A stretch of DNA of 64,000 bases from Jiangella endophytica (GCF_003427025.1 NZ_QVAI01000001.1:434001-498000); one strand, 5' to 3'; positions 40,563 to 48,916 are shown, counted from the stretch's first letter. A program made the numbers and translations. The notes: generated by a model not told the origin, from the letters alone.

Positions 40563-40641
40563 GCCGGATCGGTGTGTCGGACTGGCGTTGGCCTGACGAC
40601 CTGCCGGATCGGTGTGTCGGACTGGCGTTGGCCTGACGACC
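40563..40641. repeat. Tandem duplication of a 40-bp unit
   Basis: 39 nt at 40563-40601 recur exactly at 40603-40641 (period 40). It lies between the convergent ends of the trypsin-fold gene and the MDMPI-fold gene, so it may overlap their terminators. Perfect identity indicates a recent duplication. Confidence 0.9.
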
Positions 40642-40684
40642 GGAGCATCCGTGGCCGCCACCGGAACCGGCGCGGCGCCGTACC

Positions 40685-41320
40685 TCAGATCGCTGTGACG
40701 TCCGACGGCGCACGCTCGGCCCGCGCCAATGCCCGCAGCACCGCCGGAGCACCGTGCTTGCGCGCCGACAGCGTCGTCAGCAGTGCGAACACCGGGTTCA
40801 GTGCGGCGTCAGGCAGGTCCGGGGTGTCGACGCCGACGCTGACGGCGAGGTCGTCGTCGTGGACGGCGATCTCCAGGAGCCGCGTCGTCAGGTAGTCGTC
40901 GAGGGTCAGCGACCAGCGGCCGGCCAGATGAACCACCCGGTCGGCCGGCTCGGCGGACAGGGCGGCGCGGAGCGTGGCGAGGGCGGCCGCCGTCCGCTCG
41001 ACCAGGACAGCGGGGCCGTCAGCCGCGTTCGCGTCGCCGCCCGCTCGGATCGCGACGTTCGTCTCGGCGTCGACGCCGGTGCCGATCCAGGGGGCCCGCG
41101 TGTAGTGGTCGAGCAGAGCGGCCGGCGGCTCCTCCGGCACCAGAGTGGCCAGCACGCCCGGCACCGCGAGCACCTGGCCGGCGAGGTGCCCGGCCAGCCC
41201 GCCGACGGTGAACGCCTCGAGCGCGCTCGGCTCGTCCCAGCGCGCCTCGACCGCAGGGTCGCCGAGCAGCGTGAGCGCCGCCCCGGCCGCGTCGAGATAG
41301 GCCTGCCGCACCGTCGTCAT
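40685..41320 (-). CDS. Maleylpyruvate isomerase N-terminal-fold (DinB-like) protein
   Basis: 211 aa. Four-helix DinB/MDMPI fold with His at metal-binding positions (FTVGGLAGHLAGQVL and LLEIAVHDDDLAVS). The family contains mycothiol-dependent maleylpyruvate isomerase and many uncharacterised actinobacterial thiol-transferase-like proteins. The substrate is unknown. Divergent from deoA with only 42 bp between starts. Confidence 0.82.
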   Translation of the reverse strand: MTTVRQAYLDAAGAALTLLGDPAVEARWDEPSALEAFTVGGLAGHLAGQVLAVPGVLATLVPEEPPAALLDHYTRAPWIGTGVDAETNVAIRAGGDANAADGPAVLVERTAAALATLRAALSAEPADRVVHLAGRWSLTLDDYLTTRLLEIAVHDDDLAVSVGVDTPDLPDAALNPVFALLTTLSARKHGAPAVLRALARAERAPSDVTAI

Positions 41321-41362
41321 GCCGCCAGCCTATGGGCGTGCCGGAAATGCGATGATCCCACC

Positions 41363-42661
41363 ATGGCAGCACCCGAACCCTTCGACGCCGTCGACGTCAT
41401 CCGGACCAAGCGCGATCGCGGCGAGCTGTTCGACGGACAGATCGACTGGGTCGTCGACGCGTACACGCGCGGCGTCGTCGCCGACGAGCAGATGTCGGCG
41501 CTGGCGATGGCGATCCTGCTCAACGGCATGGCGCGGCGCGAGATCGCCCGCTGGACCGACGCGATGATCCGCACCGGCCGGCGCATGGACTGGTCCGCCG
41601 TCGAGCGGCCGACCACCGACAAGCACTCCACAGGCGGCGTCGGCGACAAGATCACCCTGCCGCTGGCGCCGACGGTGGCGGCCTGCGGCGCCGCTGTGCC
41701 GCAGCTGTCCGGCCGTGGGCTCGGCCACACCGGCGGCACGCTGGACAAGTTGGAGTCGATCCCGGGCTGGCGGGCGTCGCTGTCGGCCGACGAGATGCTC
41801 GGTGTGCTGCGGTCGACCGGCGCGGTCGTCTGCGCCGCCGGCGACGACCTCGCCCCGGCCGACAAGAAGCTGTATGCGCTGCGCGACGTCACCGGCACCG
41901 TCGAGGCGATCCCGCTGATCGCGTCGTCGATCATGAGCAAGAAGATCGCCGAGGGCACCGGCGCGCTCGTCCTCGACGTCAAGGTCGGCTCGGGCGCCTT
42001 CATGAAGGACGTCGATTCCGCGCGGGAACTGGCGTCGACGATGGTCGCGCTCGGCTCCGACGCCGGCGTCCGGACGGTCGCGCTGCTCACGAACATGGAG
42101 ACGCCCCTCGGGCTGACGGCCGGCAACGCGCTCGAGGTGCGCGAATCGGTCGAGGTCCTCGACGGCGGCGGCCCCGACGACGTCGTCGAGCTGACCGTCA
42201 CCCTGGCGCGCGAGATGCTGGCCGCAGCGGGCCTGTCGGGCGGCAAGGATCCGGCCGACGCGCTGAAGGACGGGTCGGCGATGGACGTGTGGCGGCGGAT
42301 GATCGCGGCGCAGGGCGGCGATCCGTCCGCGCCGCTGCCTACCGCGCGCGAGACGCAGACTGTTCTCGCGCCGGCGTCCGGTGTGCTGGCACAGTTGGAC
42401 GCGTACCAGGTGGGCGTCGCGGCGTGGCGGCTCGGCGCCGGCCGGGCCCGCAAGGACGAGTCCGTGCAGGCCGGCGCCGGGGTGGAGCTGCACGCCAAGC
42501 CGGGCGCCGTCGTGCGGGCGGGCGAGCCGCTGCTCACGCTGCACACCGACGAGCCGGCCCGGTTCGACCGCGCCCTCGAGGCCCTCGACGGCGGTTACCT
42601 GATCGCGCCGGAGGGCAGCCGGCCGGACCTGCCCGCGCTGGTCATCGACCGCATCGGCTGA
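41363..42661 (+). CDS. deoA: Thymidine phosphorylase (pyrimidine-nucleoside phosphorylase)
   Basis: 432 aa. Phosphorolyses thymidine/deoxyuridine to base and deoxyribose-1-phosphate. It starts with a helical domain (VIRTKRDRGELFDGQIDWVV), then the family signature region KHSTGGVGDKITLPLAP, the phosphate loop SGRGLGHTGGTLDKLESIPG and IMSKKIAEGTGALVLDVKVG. The alpha/beta domain closes with a C-terminal PYNP domain (GAVVRAGEPLLTLHTDE). Together with the transporter and cdd upstream it completes pyrimidine-nucleoside salvage. Confidence 0.95.
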   Translation: MAAPEPFDAVDVIRTKRDRGELFDGQIDWVVDAYTRGVVADEQMSALAMAILLNGMARREIARWTDAMIRTGRRMDWSAVERPTTDKHSTGGVGDKITLPLAPTVAACGAAVPQLSGRGLGHTGGTLDKLESIPGWRASLSADEMLGVLRSTGAVVCAAGDDLAPADKKLYALRDVTGTVEAIPLIASSIMSKKIAEGTGALVLDVKVGSGAFMKDVDSARELASTMVALGSDAGVRTVALLTNMETPLGLTAGNALEVRESVEVLDGGGPDDVVELTVTLAREMLAAAGLSGGKDPADALKDGSAMDVWRRMIAAQGGDPSAPLPTARETQTVLAPASGVLAQLDAYQVGVAAWRLGAGRARKDESVQAGAGVELHAKPGAVVRAGEPLLTLHTDEPARFDRALEALDGGYLIAPEGSRPDLPALVIDRIG

Positions 42662-42678
42662 CCGTCTACGCTCGCGCC

Positions 42679-43032
42679 ATGGTGAGACTGATCGACGCGC
42701 CCGCCCGCATCCCGGTGCCCGGCGGCAAGGTCATCGACGAGTACGTCGGCCGCGTCGCCACCCGGAGCGACGCGGTGTCGGTGGCGCGCATGCAGGCGCC
42801 GCCTGGATGGGACGAACCCGCGCAGACTCCGGAGTTCGACGAGATCACGCTGGTGCTCGCCGGCAGCGTCGTCGTCGAGCACGACGGCGGCAGCACCACG
42901 GTCGCCGCCGGGCAGGCCCTGTACACGCCGGCCGGTGAGCGGGTGCGCTACACCGCCGGTCCCGACGGCGCGGAGTACTTCGCGGTCTGCCTGCCGGCGT
43001 TCGCTCCCGACCTCGCCCGCCGCGAGGGCTGA
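42679..43032 (+). CDS. Small cupin-domain protein
   Basis: 117 aa, single cupin barrel. Motif 1 is the weak EFDEITLVLAGSVVVEHDGG and motif 2 is GQALYTPAGERVRYTAGP; metal-binding His residues are mostly lost. Resembles EutQ-like/ethanolamine-utilisation cupins. It starts 18 nt after deoA, so it is probably in the same transcript. Function unknown. Confidence 0.78.
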   Translation: MVRLIDAPARIPVPGGKVIDEYVGRVATRSDAVSVARMQAPPGWDEPAQTPEFDEITLVLAGSVVVEHDGGSTTVAAGQALYTPAGERVRYTAGPDGAEYFAVCLPAFAPDLARREG

Positions 43033-43061
43033 CGCGTCCGCACGGCCAGATACGTCCCACA

Positions 43062-43077
43062 GCTGTACCAGTACAGT
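43062..43077. promoter_or_regulatory. Dyad operator in front of the MocR/PtsJ-like gene (site 1)
   Basis: CTGTAC-CA-GTACAG (43063-43076) is a perfect 6-bp dyad that ends 8 nt before the regulator's ATG, so it overlaps the promoter or start region. A near-copy lies at 45293-45306. GTAC-centred dyads of this sort are typical of GntR/MocR operators; autorepression or activation by the adjacent regulator is inferred. Confidence 0.6.
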
Positions 43078-43084
43078 TGCGGGC

Positions 43085-44416
43085 ATGGCAGCCGAGCACG
43101 TGATCGCCGGTCGCACGTCGCGGGCCATCGCCGACAGCGTCGAGGCGGCGATCGAGTCCGGCCGGCTGGCCGAGACCGAGGCGCTGCCGTCGGTGCGTGG
43201 TCTTGCGGCGCGCCTCGGCGTCAGCCCGACGACGGTGTCCACCGCGTACCGCGACCTGCGGTTGCGTGGTGTCGTCACGAGCGAGGCGGGCCGGGTCACG
43301 AGGGTCGGCGTCCGTCCGGTCAGCCGGGCGCAGCAGTACGGCCCGGTGGGCCCCGGCGTCCGTGACCTCAGCGACGGCAACCCCGACCCCGAGCTGTTGC
43401 CCGACGTCGCCGCGGCGGTGCGCCGGCTGGAGCTGCCGCGGTTCCTGTACGGGGCGCCGGCGGTGCTGCCGGAGCTCGCCGAGATCGGGCTCGCGCAGTT
43501 CGGCGACCTCCCCGCTTGGCTGCGCTCGAACGCCGGGCCGCTCGCCGTCGTCGGTGGAGCGATGGACGGGGTCGAGCGGGTGCTGGCCAGCCGGGCCCGG
43601 CCGAACGACCGCGTCGCCGTCGAGGATCCCGGCTACCCGGGCGTGCTCGAGCTGGTCCGGTCGATGGGCATGGTGCCGGTCGGTGTCGCCGTCGACGACG
43701 CGGGGCCGGTGCCGTCGTCGCTGGCGGAGGCGCTGGGCGGCGGGCCGGTCGCGTTCGTCGTCACGCCGCGGGCGCAGAACCCCACCGGCGCCGCCGTCGA
43801 CGCGGCCCGGGCGCGCGAGTTGCGCGTCGTCCTCGACGACCACCCGGACGTCCTGGTCGTCGAGGACGACCACGCGTCGCTGATCGCCGGCGCGCCGTAC
43901 GCCTCCACCTGCGTCGGCCGCCGGTCGTGGGCGATCGTGCGCACGACCAGCAAGGTGCTGGGGCCGGACCTTCGCACCGGCTTCCTGCTCGCCGATCCGC
44001 GCACCGCCCGCCGGGTCGCCGAACGGCAGCTGGTCGGCGCGGGGTGGGTGAGCCACGTGCTGCAACACCTGGTGGTGCGGCTGTGGTCGGACGACGACGT
44101 CCGCAACGGCATGCGCCTGGCCGGCGACCTCTATCGGAAACGGCGGCAGGCCCTGCTGAACCGGCTGGCCGAGCGCGGCATCGCGGCGCACGGCCGCTCC
44201 GGGCTCAACGTCTGGGTGCCGGTGCCGCACGAGGTCCCGGTCGTGCAGGCGCTGCATGGCCGCGGCTGGGCGGTCCGCGCCGGCGAGCCGCATCGCACCC
44301 ACAGCGAACCGTTCATCCGCATCACGACGGCGACCCTGACGACTGACGACGCGGACCGGCTCGCCGCGGACGTCGCCGCGGTGCTCGGCCGGTCCCGGCG
44401 AACGCGGCTGGCGTGA
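43085..44416 (+). CDS. MocR/PtsJ-like GntR-family regulator with aminotransferase domain
   Basis: 443 aa. N-terminal winged helix (residues ~5-75: GLAARLGVSPTTVSTAYRDL) fused to a fold-type I aminotransferase domain. PLP-site features are EDPGYPG, PRAQNPTG, VLVVEDDHAS and the Schiff-base Lys in VRTTSKVLGPDLRTG. Such proteins use pyridoxal phosphate as an effector and regulate vitamin B6 or amine metabolism. A perfect dyad precedes the gene, and a near copy precedes the PaiB-like and amidohydrolase genes. Confidence 0.9.
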   Translation: MAAEHVIAGRTSRAIADSVEAAIESGRLAETEALPSVRGLAARLGVSPTTVSTAYRDLRLRGVVTSEAGRVTRVGVRPVSRAQQYGPVGPGVRDLSDGNPDPELLPDVAAAVRRLELPRFLYGAPAVLPELAEIGLAQFGDLPAWLRSNAGPLAVVGGAMDGVERVLASRARPNDRVAVEDPGYPGVLELVRSMGMVPVGVAVDDAGPVPSSLAEALGGGPVAFVVTPRAQNPTGAAVDAARARELRVVLDDHPDVLVVEDDHASLIAGAPYASTCVGRRSWAIVRTTSKVLGPDLRTGFLLADPRTARRVAERQLVGAGWVSHVLQHLVVRLWSDDDVRNGMRLAGDLYRKRRQALLNRLAERGIAAHGRSGLNVWVPVPHEVPVVQALHGRGWAVRAGEPHRTHSEPFIRITTATLTTDDADRLAADVAAVLGRSRRTRLA

Positions 44417-44476
44417 CGGCTGCGGCGGCGTCGCCGCGGCCGGGGAGGGCAGGCGGGTCTGCTGGAGAACGCGGTA

Positions 44477-44534
44477 TGGCGGCGCTGTGGTGGGCCGTCG
44501 GGCGGGCTGGTCGCCGTGGCGGCGCTGTGGTGGG
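44477..44534. repeat. 18-bp direct repeat with 40-bp period
   Basis: TGGCGGCGCTGTGGTGGG occurs at 44477-44494 and 44517-44534 in the intergenic gap between the MocR-like and PaiB-like genes. It is probably a decayed duplication. Confidence 0.6.
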
Positions 44535-44593
44535 GGTCCAACCGGGTCAGCTTGTCGGCGCGTCGTCGGTGCGGCCGCCGTGACCGCGCTGCG

Positions 44594-45280
44594 TCAGGTG
44601 GTGTCGTCGCCGCCGAGGCGGAGGACGTCGGCCATGAGGGCCGCCACTTCGCGGTCGCGGCCGTGCGTGCTGACGGCCAGGGTCGTCTGCACCCGGCGCT
44701 GGGTCTCGACCGGCTTGTTCTGGCTGAGCTTGAACGTGCTGCGGACGTCGTCGGCGGTGAGCTCGAACGCGACGATGCCGGCCAGCAACTGGTCGACGTA
44801 GGCCAGTGACGGAGCCGGGTCCCAGCCGGTGCCGGCGTAGGCCTCCGTCGCATCGATGCTGGCCCTGATGATCGCCAGCGCCTCGTCCCGATCGTCGACG
44901 ACGCGGAGCGGGCCGCTCACGTGCACGGCGGCGTAGTTCCACGTCGGGACGCTCGGACGCCCGCCGTCGTACCAGGTGGGTGACACGTAGCCGTCCGGGC
45001 CGAGGAACACCGCCAGCGCCGACCCCGCCGTCCGCAGCGCCGCGCTCTGCGGATTCACCTTCGCCAGATGTCCCACGATCGCCCCGCCGAGCAGCGGCTC
45101 GCCGTCCGCCGGCGGACGGCCGTCGGGGCCGGGCCTGCGCAGCATCGGGACGTGCGTCGCCACGGGAGCAGCTGGCGTCGCACCGGCATCGCCGCAGATG
45201 ATCAGGCCGAACGGGTTCTCGCGGACGAGCCGGCCCTCACGGTCCGGCGAGTCGGCACGGAAGTGCCGAGGCGTGTGCAT
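44594..45280 (-). CDS. PaiB-family FMN-binding protein
   Basis: 228 aa. Split-barrel flavin-reductase-like fold. The family hallmarks are HLAKVNPQ, SPTWYD, VPTWNYAAVHVSG and STFKLSQNK, as in PaiB, reported in Bacillus as a negative regulator. It probably binds FMN and acts on amines or as an oxidase-type enzyme. ATG at 45280 directly follows the MocR-type dyad, so it is likely regulated together with the divergent amidohydrolase. Confidence 0.88.
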   Translation of the reverse strand: MHTPRHFRADSPDREGRLVRENPFGLIICGDAGATPAAPVATHVPMLRRPGPDGRPPADGEPLLGGAIVGHLAKVNPQSAALRTAGSALAVFLGPDGYVSPTWYDGGRPSVPTWNYAAVHVSGPLRVVDDRDEALAIIRASIDATEAYAGTGWDPAPSLAYVDQLLAGIVAFELTADDVRSTFKLSQNKPVETQRRVQTTLAVSTHGRDREVAALMADVLRLGGDDTT

Positions 45281-45292
45281 CGCGGCTCCCAA

Positions 45293-45306
45293 CTGTACTG
45301 GTACGG
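45293..45306. promoter_or_regulatory. Dyad operator in the divergent PaiB/amidohydrolase promoter (site 2)
   Basis: CTGTAC-TG-GTACGG matches the reverse complement of site 1 apart from one base, and the flanking CAA on the left is shared too. It lies 13 nt upstream of the PaiB-like ATG. The adjacent MocR-like protein is the obvious candidate binder. Confidence 0.6.
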
Positions 45307-45379
45307 TTGCTGCGACCGTAACGCAACAGTCGGGGAACTGCCAGACTGTGCCAGCGACGGCGGACGACGTGGAGGTGCG

Positions 45380-47005
45380 GTGGAGCTCGACCTGCTGCTG
45401 ACCGGCGCCCGGATCGCGACCATGGACCCCGCCCGGCCGAGCGCCTCGCGGCTCGGCGTCTGGCACGGTCGCATCGCCGGCCTGGACGAGGAGGTCGACG
45501 GGCTGCGGGCGCGGCGGACCGTCGACCTCGGCGGCGCCACCGTGCTGCCAGGGTTCGTCGACGCGCACAGCCATCTCGCGTGGACCGGCATGGCCGCCAC
45601 CCTCGTCGACCTGTCCGAGTGCCGCACCCGCGACGCCGTGCTCGACGCCGTCCGCCGGGCCGCCGACGCCGTGCCGGGCGACGGCTGGGTCGATCTCGCC
45701 GGCTACGACCAGCGCCCGCTCGGCGCCCACCTGACCCGCGACGATCTCGAGTCGGCCGCGCCGGGCCGCAGGCTCTACATCCGGCACACGTCCGGGCACG
45801 CCTGCCTGGTCTCCGACGCCGTTCTGGCCGCCGTCACCGACGACGAGTTCGCGGCGCACACTGCCGGCGTCGTTCGCGACCCGAGCGGCCGGCCGACCGG
45901 CCTGCTGGAGGAGGGCGCGATGGCGATCGCCCGCGCCCGCCGGCTCCCGTACACGCTGGACGAGATCGTCACCGCCGTCGAGACCGCCGGGCGTGAATGC
46001 CTGGCGCAGGGCATCACGACGGTCGCCGAGGCGGGCATCGTCACCGACCTCGCCGGGTCGTCGCCGGTCGAGCTGGCCGCGTATCAGGTCGCCCGCGAAC
46101 AGGGCCGGCTGCCGGTCCGCGTCCAGACGATGGTGCCGGCGGCCATGCTGCGGCCGTCGGGCGCCGCGGACGGCGACGGCATCGCGCGCGCGATCGACCT
46201 CGGGCTGCGCACCGGACTCGGTGACGACATGCTGTCGATCGGCGCGCTGAAGCTCTGGCTGGACGGCGGCATGATGGCCCGCACCGCGGCGCTGACGGCG
46301 CCGTACGTCACACCCGACGGCTCCGACGGCGGCAGCGGCCAGCTCGCTTTCGGCGACGACGAACTCGCGGCGCTGATCCTCGACGCGCACCGGGCCGGCT
46401 GGCAACTGGCCATCCACGCCATCGGCGACGCCGCGGTCGACCAGGCGATCGCCGTCGTCGCCGCGGCGCAGTCGGCGCACCCGCGGCCCGGCGCCCGGCA
46501 CCGGGTCGAGCACTGTGGGTTGGTCCGGCCCGAGCAGCTGCCGCAGCTGGCGGCGGCCGGGCTGACCGCCGTCGTGCAGCCGACGTTCCTCCATGCTTTC
46601 GGCGACGACTACTCGACGATCATGGGGCCGGAACGCAGCGGCTGGATGTACCGCGGCCGGTCGTTCCTCGATCACGGTGTCCCCGTCGCGGGCAGCTCCG
46701 ACCGCCCGGTGGCCGACGGCGCGCCACTGCGGGCCGTGCAGTTCATGGTCGAACGGACCAGCTCCGCCGGCGCCCCCGTCGGCCCCGACGAGGCCGTCAC
46801 CGTCGACGAGGCACTGGCCGCCTACACCACCGGCAGCGCCTACGCCTGCCGCGTCGACGACGTCGCCGGCAGCTTGGCGCCGGGGAAGCTCGCCGACCTC
46901 GTCGTGCTCGGCGCCGACCCGCGCGCCGTCGAGCCGTCGTCCATCGCCGCCATTCCGGTCGTCGCGACGGTGCTCGGCGGCGAGGTCGTCCACGGGTCGA
47001 TCTGA
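45380..47005 (+). CDS. Amidohydrolase family protein (YtcJ-like, Amidohydro_3)
   Basis: 541 aa from the GTG at 45380 (GGAGG at 45371-45375). Metal-dependent hydrolase barrel. Metal site 1 is FVDAHSHLAWTG; later ligands are in LAIHAIGDAAVDQ, HRVEHCGLVRPEQ and PVAGSSDRPVADG. The end-cap motif GKLADLVVLGADP is typical of the superfamily. Substrate unknown: amides, deaminated amines or imides are possible. Shares a promoter region with the PaiB-like gene, so a nitrogenous substrate and MocR control are plausible. Confidence 0.87.
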   Translation: MELDLLLTGARIATMDPARPSASRLGVWHGRIAGLDEEVDGLRARRTVDLGGATVLPGFVDAHSHLAWTGMAATLVDLSECRTRDAVLDAVRRAADAVPGDGWVDLAGYDQRPLGAHLTRDDLESAAPGRRLYIRHTSGHACLVSDAVLAAVTDDEFAAHTAGVVRDPSGRPTGLLEEGAMAIARARRLPYTLDEIVTAVETAGRECLAQGITTVAEAGIVTDLAGSSPVELAAYQVAREQGRLPVRVQTMVPAAMLRPSGAADGDGIARAIDLGLRTGLGDDMLSIGALKLWLDGGMMARTAALTAPYVTPDGSDGGSGQLAFGDDELAALILDAHRAGWQLAIHAIGDAAVDQAIAVVAAAQSAHPRPGARHRVEHCGLVRPEQLPQLAAAGLTAVVQPTFLHAFGDDYSTIMGPERSGWMYRGRSFLDHGVPVAGSSDRPVADGAPLRAVQFMVERTSSAGAPVGPDEAVTVDEALAAYTTGSAYACRVDDVAGSLAPGKLADLVVLGADPRAVEPSSIAAIPVVATVLGGEVVHGSI

Positions 47006-47114
47006 GGTCCGCTCCGGGTACCCCTTACGGGAGAGCCCCTACGCCCAGCGACGTAGACGACGGTTCGCCACCAGGACCGATGTGCGGGCTCCGTCGGGCT
47101 GAGACCGTGGAGTC

Positions 47115-47273
47115 ATGGTGTTCAGGACACTGGCGACGGGCGCGTTCCTCGTCGGCACACCGGCGCCGGGCGAACCCGGCGCGGAGCCGGCGGAGTCGCC
47201 GTCGTCGCCGGGTGCGGCCGACGGCGAACGCGAGCCGGACGCCGTCGCGGGAAACAGGCCGACCAGCAGGTAA
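47115..47273 (+). CDS. Possible small peptide gene, low support
   Basis: A 52-codon frame MVFRTLATGAFLVGTPAPGE... rich in Pro, Glu and Gly, ending just before a strong hairpin (47284-47321). There is no good ribosome-binding site, and the composition could be chance in high-GC DNA. The hairpin directly behind it is the main reason to list it. Confidence 0.3.
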   Translation: MVFRTLATGAFLVGTPAPGEPGAEPAESPSSPGAADGEREPDAVAGNRPTSR

Positions 47274-47283
47274 CGGGGACGAC

Positions 47284-47321
47284 GAGAGCGCCGGGCTCGC
47301 GGGGGCGAGTCCGGCGCTCTC
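47284..47321. terminator. 17-bp hairpin between convergent genes
   Basis: Arms 47284-47300 and 47305-47321 pair over 17 positions with one G-T type mismatch and loop GGGG. It lies between the plus-strand end of the amidohydrolase region and the minus-strand DoxX-family gene, 19 nt past the latter's stop. A bidirectional terminator is the natural reading. Confidence 0.75.
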
Positions 47322-47339
47322 GCCGGTTTCCGGGATGGG

Positions 47340-47837
47340 TCAGCGTGCGGTCGGCTCCAGCCGGGCACCGAGGGCCTTGGCGCCGATCACCAGCACCGCC
47401 GCGGCCAGGATGATGTCCTTGAAGACGTACTGCGCCTCCAGCGTCGGCGTGCCGTCCGGGAACATGTCGCCGAAGAAGAGCACCAGCGGCGACATCATCC
47501 CCAGCAACGACCCGGCCAGCACCACCAGGCCGGTCCGCAGGAACACGCCGGTGATCAGCGTGAGCCCGATGAACGTCTCGATGACGGCCGTCAGCGTGAC
47601 GGCGGTCTGCCCGTGCACCAGCCCCAGCGTCAGCGCGTCGACGGTCCGCATGACCAGCGGCTCCGCCGGACTCGCGCCGGGGAAGAACTTCAACGCGCCG
47701 AACGCCAGGACCACGATGCCGAGGCTGACCTGAAGCGCCTGGATCCCATGCGCCGAGAGCCACCGAGCGGCGACGGCGACCGGGTCACGGCGAGCGGGAA
47801 CGCCGGTGCTCTGACGGGCGGGGGCTGTGGTGGACAT
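47340..47837 (-). CDS. DoxX/DoxD-family membrane protein
   Basis: 165 aa with four membrane helices (around residues 35-52, 75-97, 103-123 and 138-157). The segment FGALKFFPGASPAEPLV is typical of the DoxX-like family, often linked to thiosulfate or redox stress. Ends after a terminator-like hairpin. Long 5' leader with two inverted repeats (see below). Function not proven. Confidence 0.82.
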   Translation of the reverse strand: MSTTAPARQSTGVPARRDPVAVAARWLSAHGIQALQVSLGIVVLAFGALKFFPGASPAEPLVMRTVDALTLGLVHGQTAVTLTAVIETFIGLTLITGVFLRTGLVVLAGSLLGMMSPLVLFFGDMFPDGTPTLEAQYVFKDIILAAAVLVIGAKALGARLEPTAR

Positions 47838-47847
47838 GATCTACCAT

Positions 47848-47960
47848 CCTTCGTAGAGAGGGGTCCGCGGCTTGGACTGTCCTTCTCGGCGGACCGCCGG
47901 AGTTGCCGCTCCGGCGGTCCTTCACCGACTCCGTTCGGGAGTGGGTTCACGCTACGAAGG
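47848..47960 (-). promoter_or_regulatory. Leader of the DoxX-family gene with hairpin and inverted repeat
   Basis: The 12-bp perfect hairpin 47891-47902/47909-47920 (loop TTGCCG) lies in the minus-strand leader. A 9-bp inverted repeat CCTTCGTAG (47848-47856) / CTACGAAGG (47952-47960) frames it. It could be an attenuator, riboregulator or operator pair; I do not recognise a known riboswitch. Confidence 0.4.
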
Positions 47961-48330
47961 GCCCACCTGCTCGCACGTCGGCTTGCGGGCGTATCTCGCG
48001 CCTACGATCCGCGACGTACGGGGGAGCGGTGATCCCCCAGGGGAGTGCCGCCAGGTGGGCATCGGCGGCTGCGGGGCCAGGGTGCGTGCGACGCGCGGCG
48101 GGCTCGGGTCGACGGCGTGCGTGGTCGGCTCGGGCGGGTGGGTCCGCGTGGGATGGGCGCGCGTGGCCGGCTGGCGACCTGGGCTGCGGGGACCTCGGGC
48201 GGCTCGGCCACGCGACGCTGATCGGTCGTCGAGGGCAGGTCTGAGCCGGCCGATGCGCCGTCAGGCGATGCTGCGCTCTCATGCACGGCGTGGTTGCCCG
48301 GGGCCGACCTGACGCACGCCACGTCCATGA

Positions 48331-48374
48331 TCGTCCAGGATCTGTGGCGTCCCAGCACCACCGATCCTGGACGA
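48331..48374. repeat. Inverted repeat with 12-bp arms ending in GATC
   Basis: Arms 48331-48342 (TCGTCCAGGATC) and 48363-48374 are perfect reverse complements with a 20-nt loop. Similar to the other GATC-carrying hairpins of the window. No adjacent coding gene explains it as a terminator. Confidence 0.6.
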
Positions 48375-48488
48375 CTCCGGGCGGTGAGGTGGTCCGGAAC
48401 GAAGGCGGGTCACGGCGGGCGCCGGGCTGTGCGGCGTGACGCCGGGCCCGTCGGCGCACCGCGCGGCAAGGAGCCCTCGGCACACGGA

Positions 48489-48531
48489 GGCCGGGGGATC
48501 CGGGCGCTGCCTTCGCCCGGATCCCCCGGCC
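48489..48531. terminator. Perfect 18-bp hairpin with 7-nt loop
   Basis: Arms 48489-48506 and 48514-48531 are perfectly complementary and contain a GGATCC core. On the plus strand it is followed by ATTTCCCC. It is very stable. It may end a transcript starting in the poorly annotated region, or be part of a small RNA. Confidence 0.7.
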
Positions 48532-48754
48532 ATTTCCCCGTGATCCCCGTCGTGCGGGTCGAGAGGGTGTTCACCGGACTCCGGCGGCACACCCGAACGC
48601 ACTAACGCCGCATCATCCGAACGGCCGACTGGACTTTCGGCCATTCGCCACTTGTTCGCCGAATCGCACCCGTGTCATTCTCCACTGGAGCCTCGACTGC
48701 CGGAACAATTCGGACGAATCACACTATTGCCCGGCTGGCGCCGCCACCGTCATT

Positions 48755-48916
48755 TCAGTCGCCGGCCGCGTCGGGGAAGACCGCCGGCAGTCGCCCGGCC
48801 GAGCCGTCCGGGGCGAGCGGGACAATGCGCCGTCCCTCGCGGCGGATTGGGCGCGCCTCCCAGGCGTGGTCGGCGACGTTCCAGGTCAGGACGTACTCCG
48901 TGTCGCGGTGCAGCAT
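48755..48916 (-). CDS. Small protein of 53 aa, unknown function
   Basis: A 53-codon frame with actinobacterial codon use. Its ATG is preceded by GGAGGG with 9-nt spacing. The product is mixed polar and charged: MLHRDTEYVLTWNVADHAWE, then EARPIRREGRRIVPLAPDG and an acidic end. I recognise no family. Small conserved proteins next to XRE/TPR regulators are common in actinomycetes, so co-function with the gene at 49221 is possible, but the genes are on opposite strands. Confidence 0.55.
   Translation of the reverse strand: MLHRDTEYVLTWNVADHAWEARPIRREGRRIVPLAPDGSAGRLPAVFPDAAGD

Larger units (their letters stand above)
47838..48754. other. Sparsely coding stretch of about 917 bp with hairpins
   Basis: No convincing gene. 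It contains the leader of the DoxX-family gene with a 12-bp hairpin at 47891-47920, a 12-bp inverted repeat at 48331-48374 and a perfect 18-bp hairpin at 48489-48531. Open frames on both strands here are short, overlap each other and show no ribosome-binding sites. Confidence 0.5.

Noticed and set aside
47872-48644. Several overlapping frames of 100-180 codons on both strands
   Set aside because: They are mutually overlapping, Arg/Pro/Ala-rich, lack ribosome-binding sites and cross strong hairpins.
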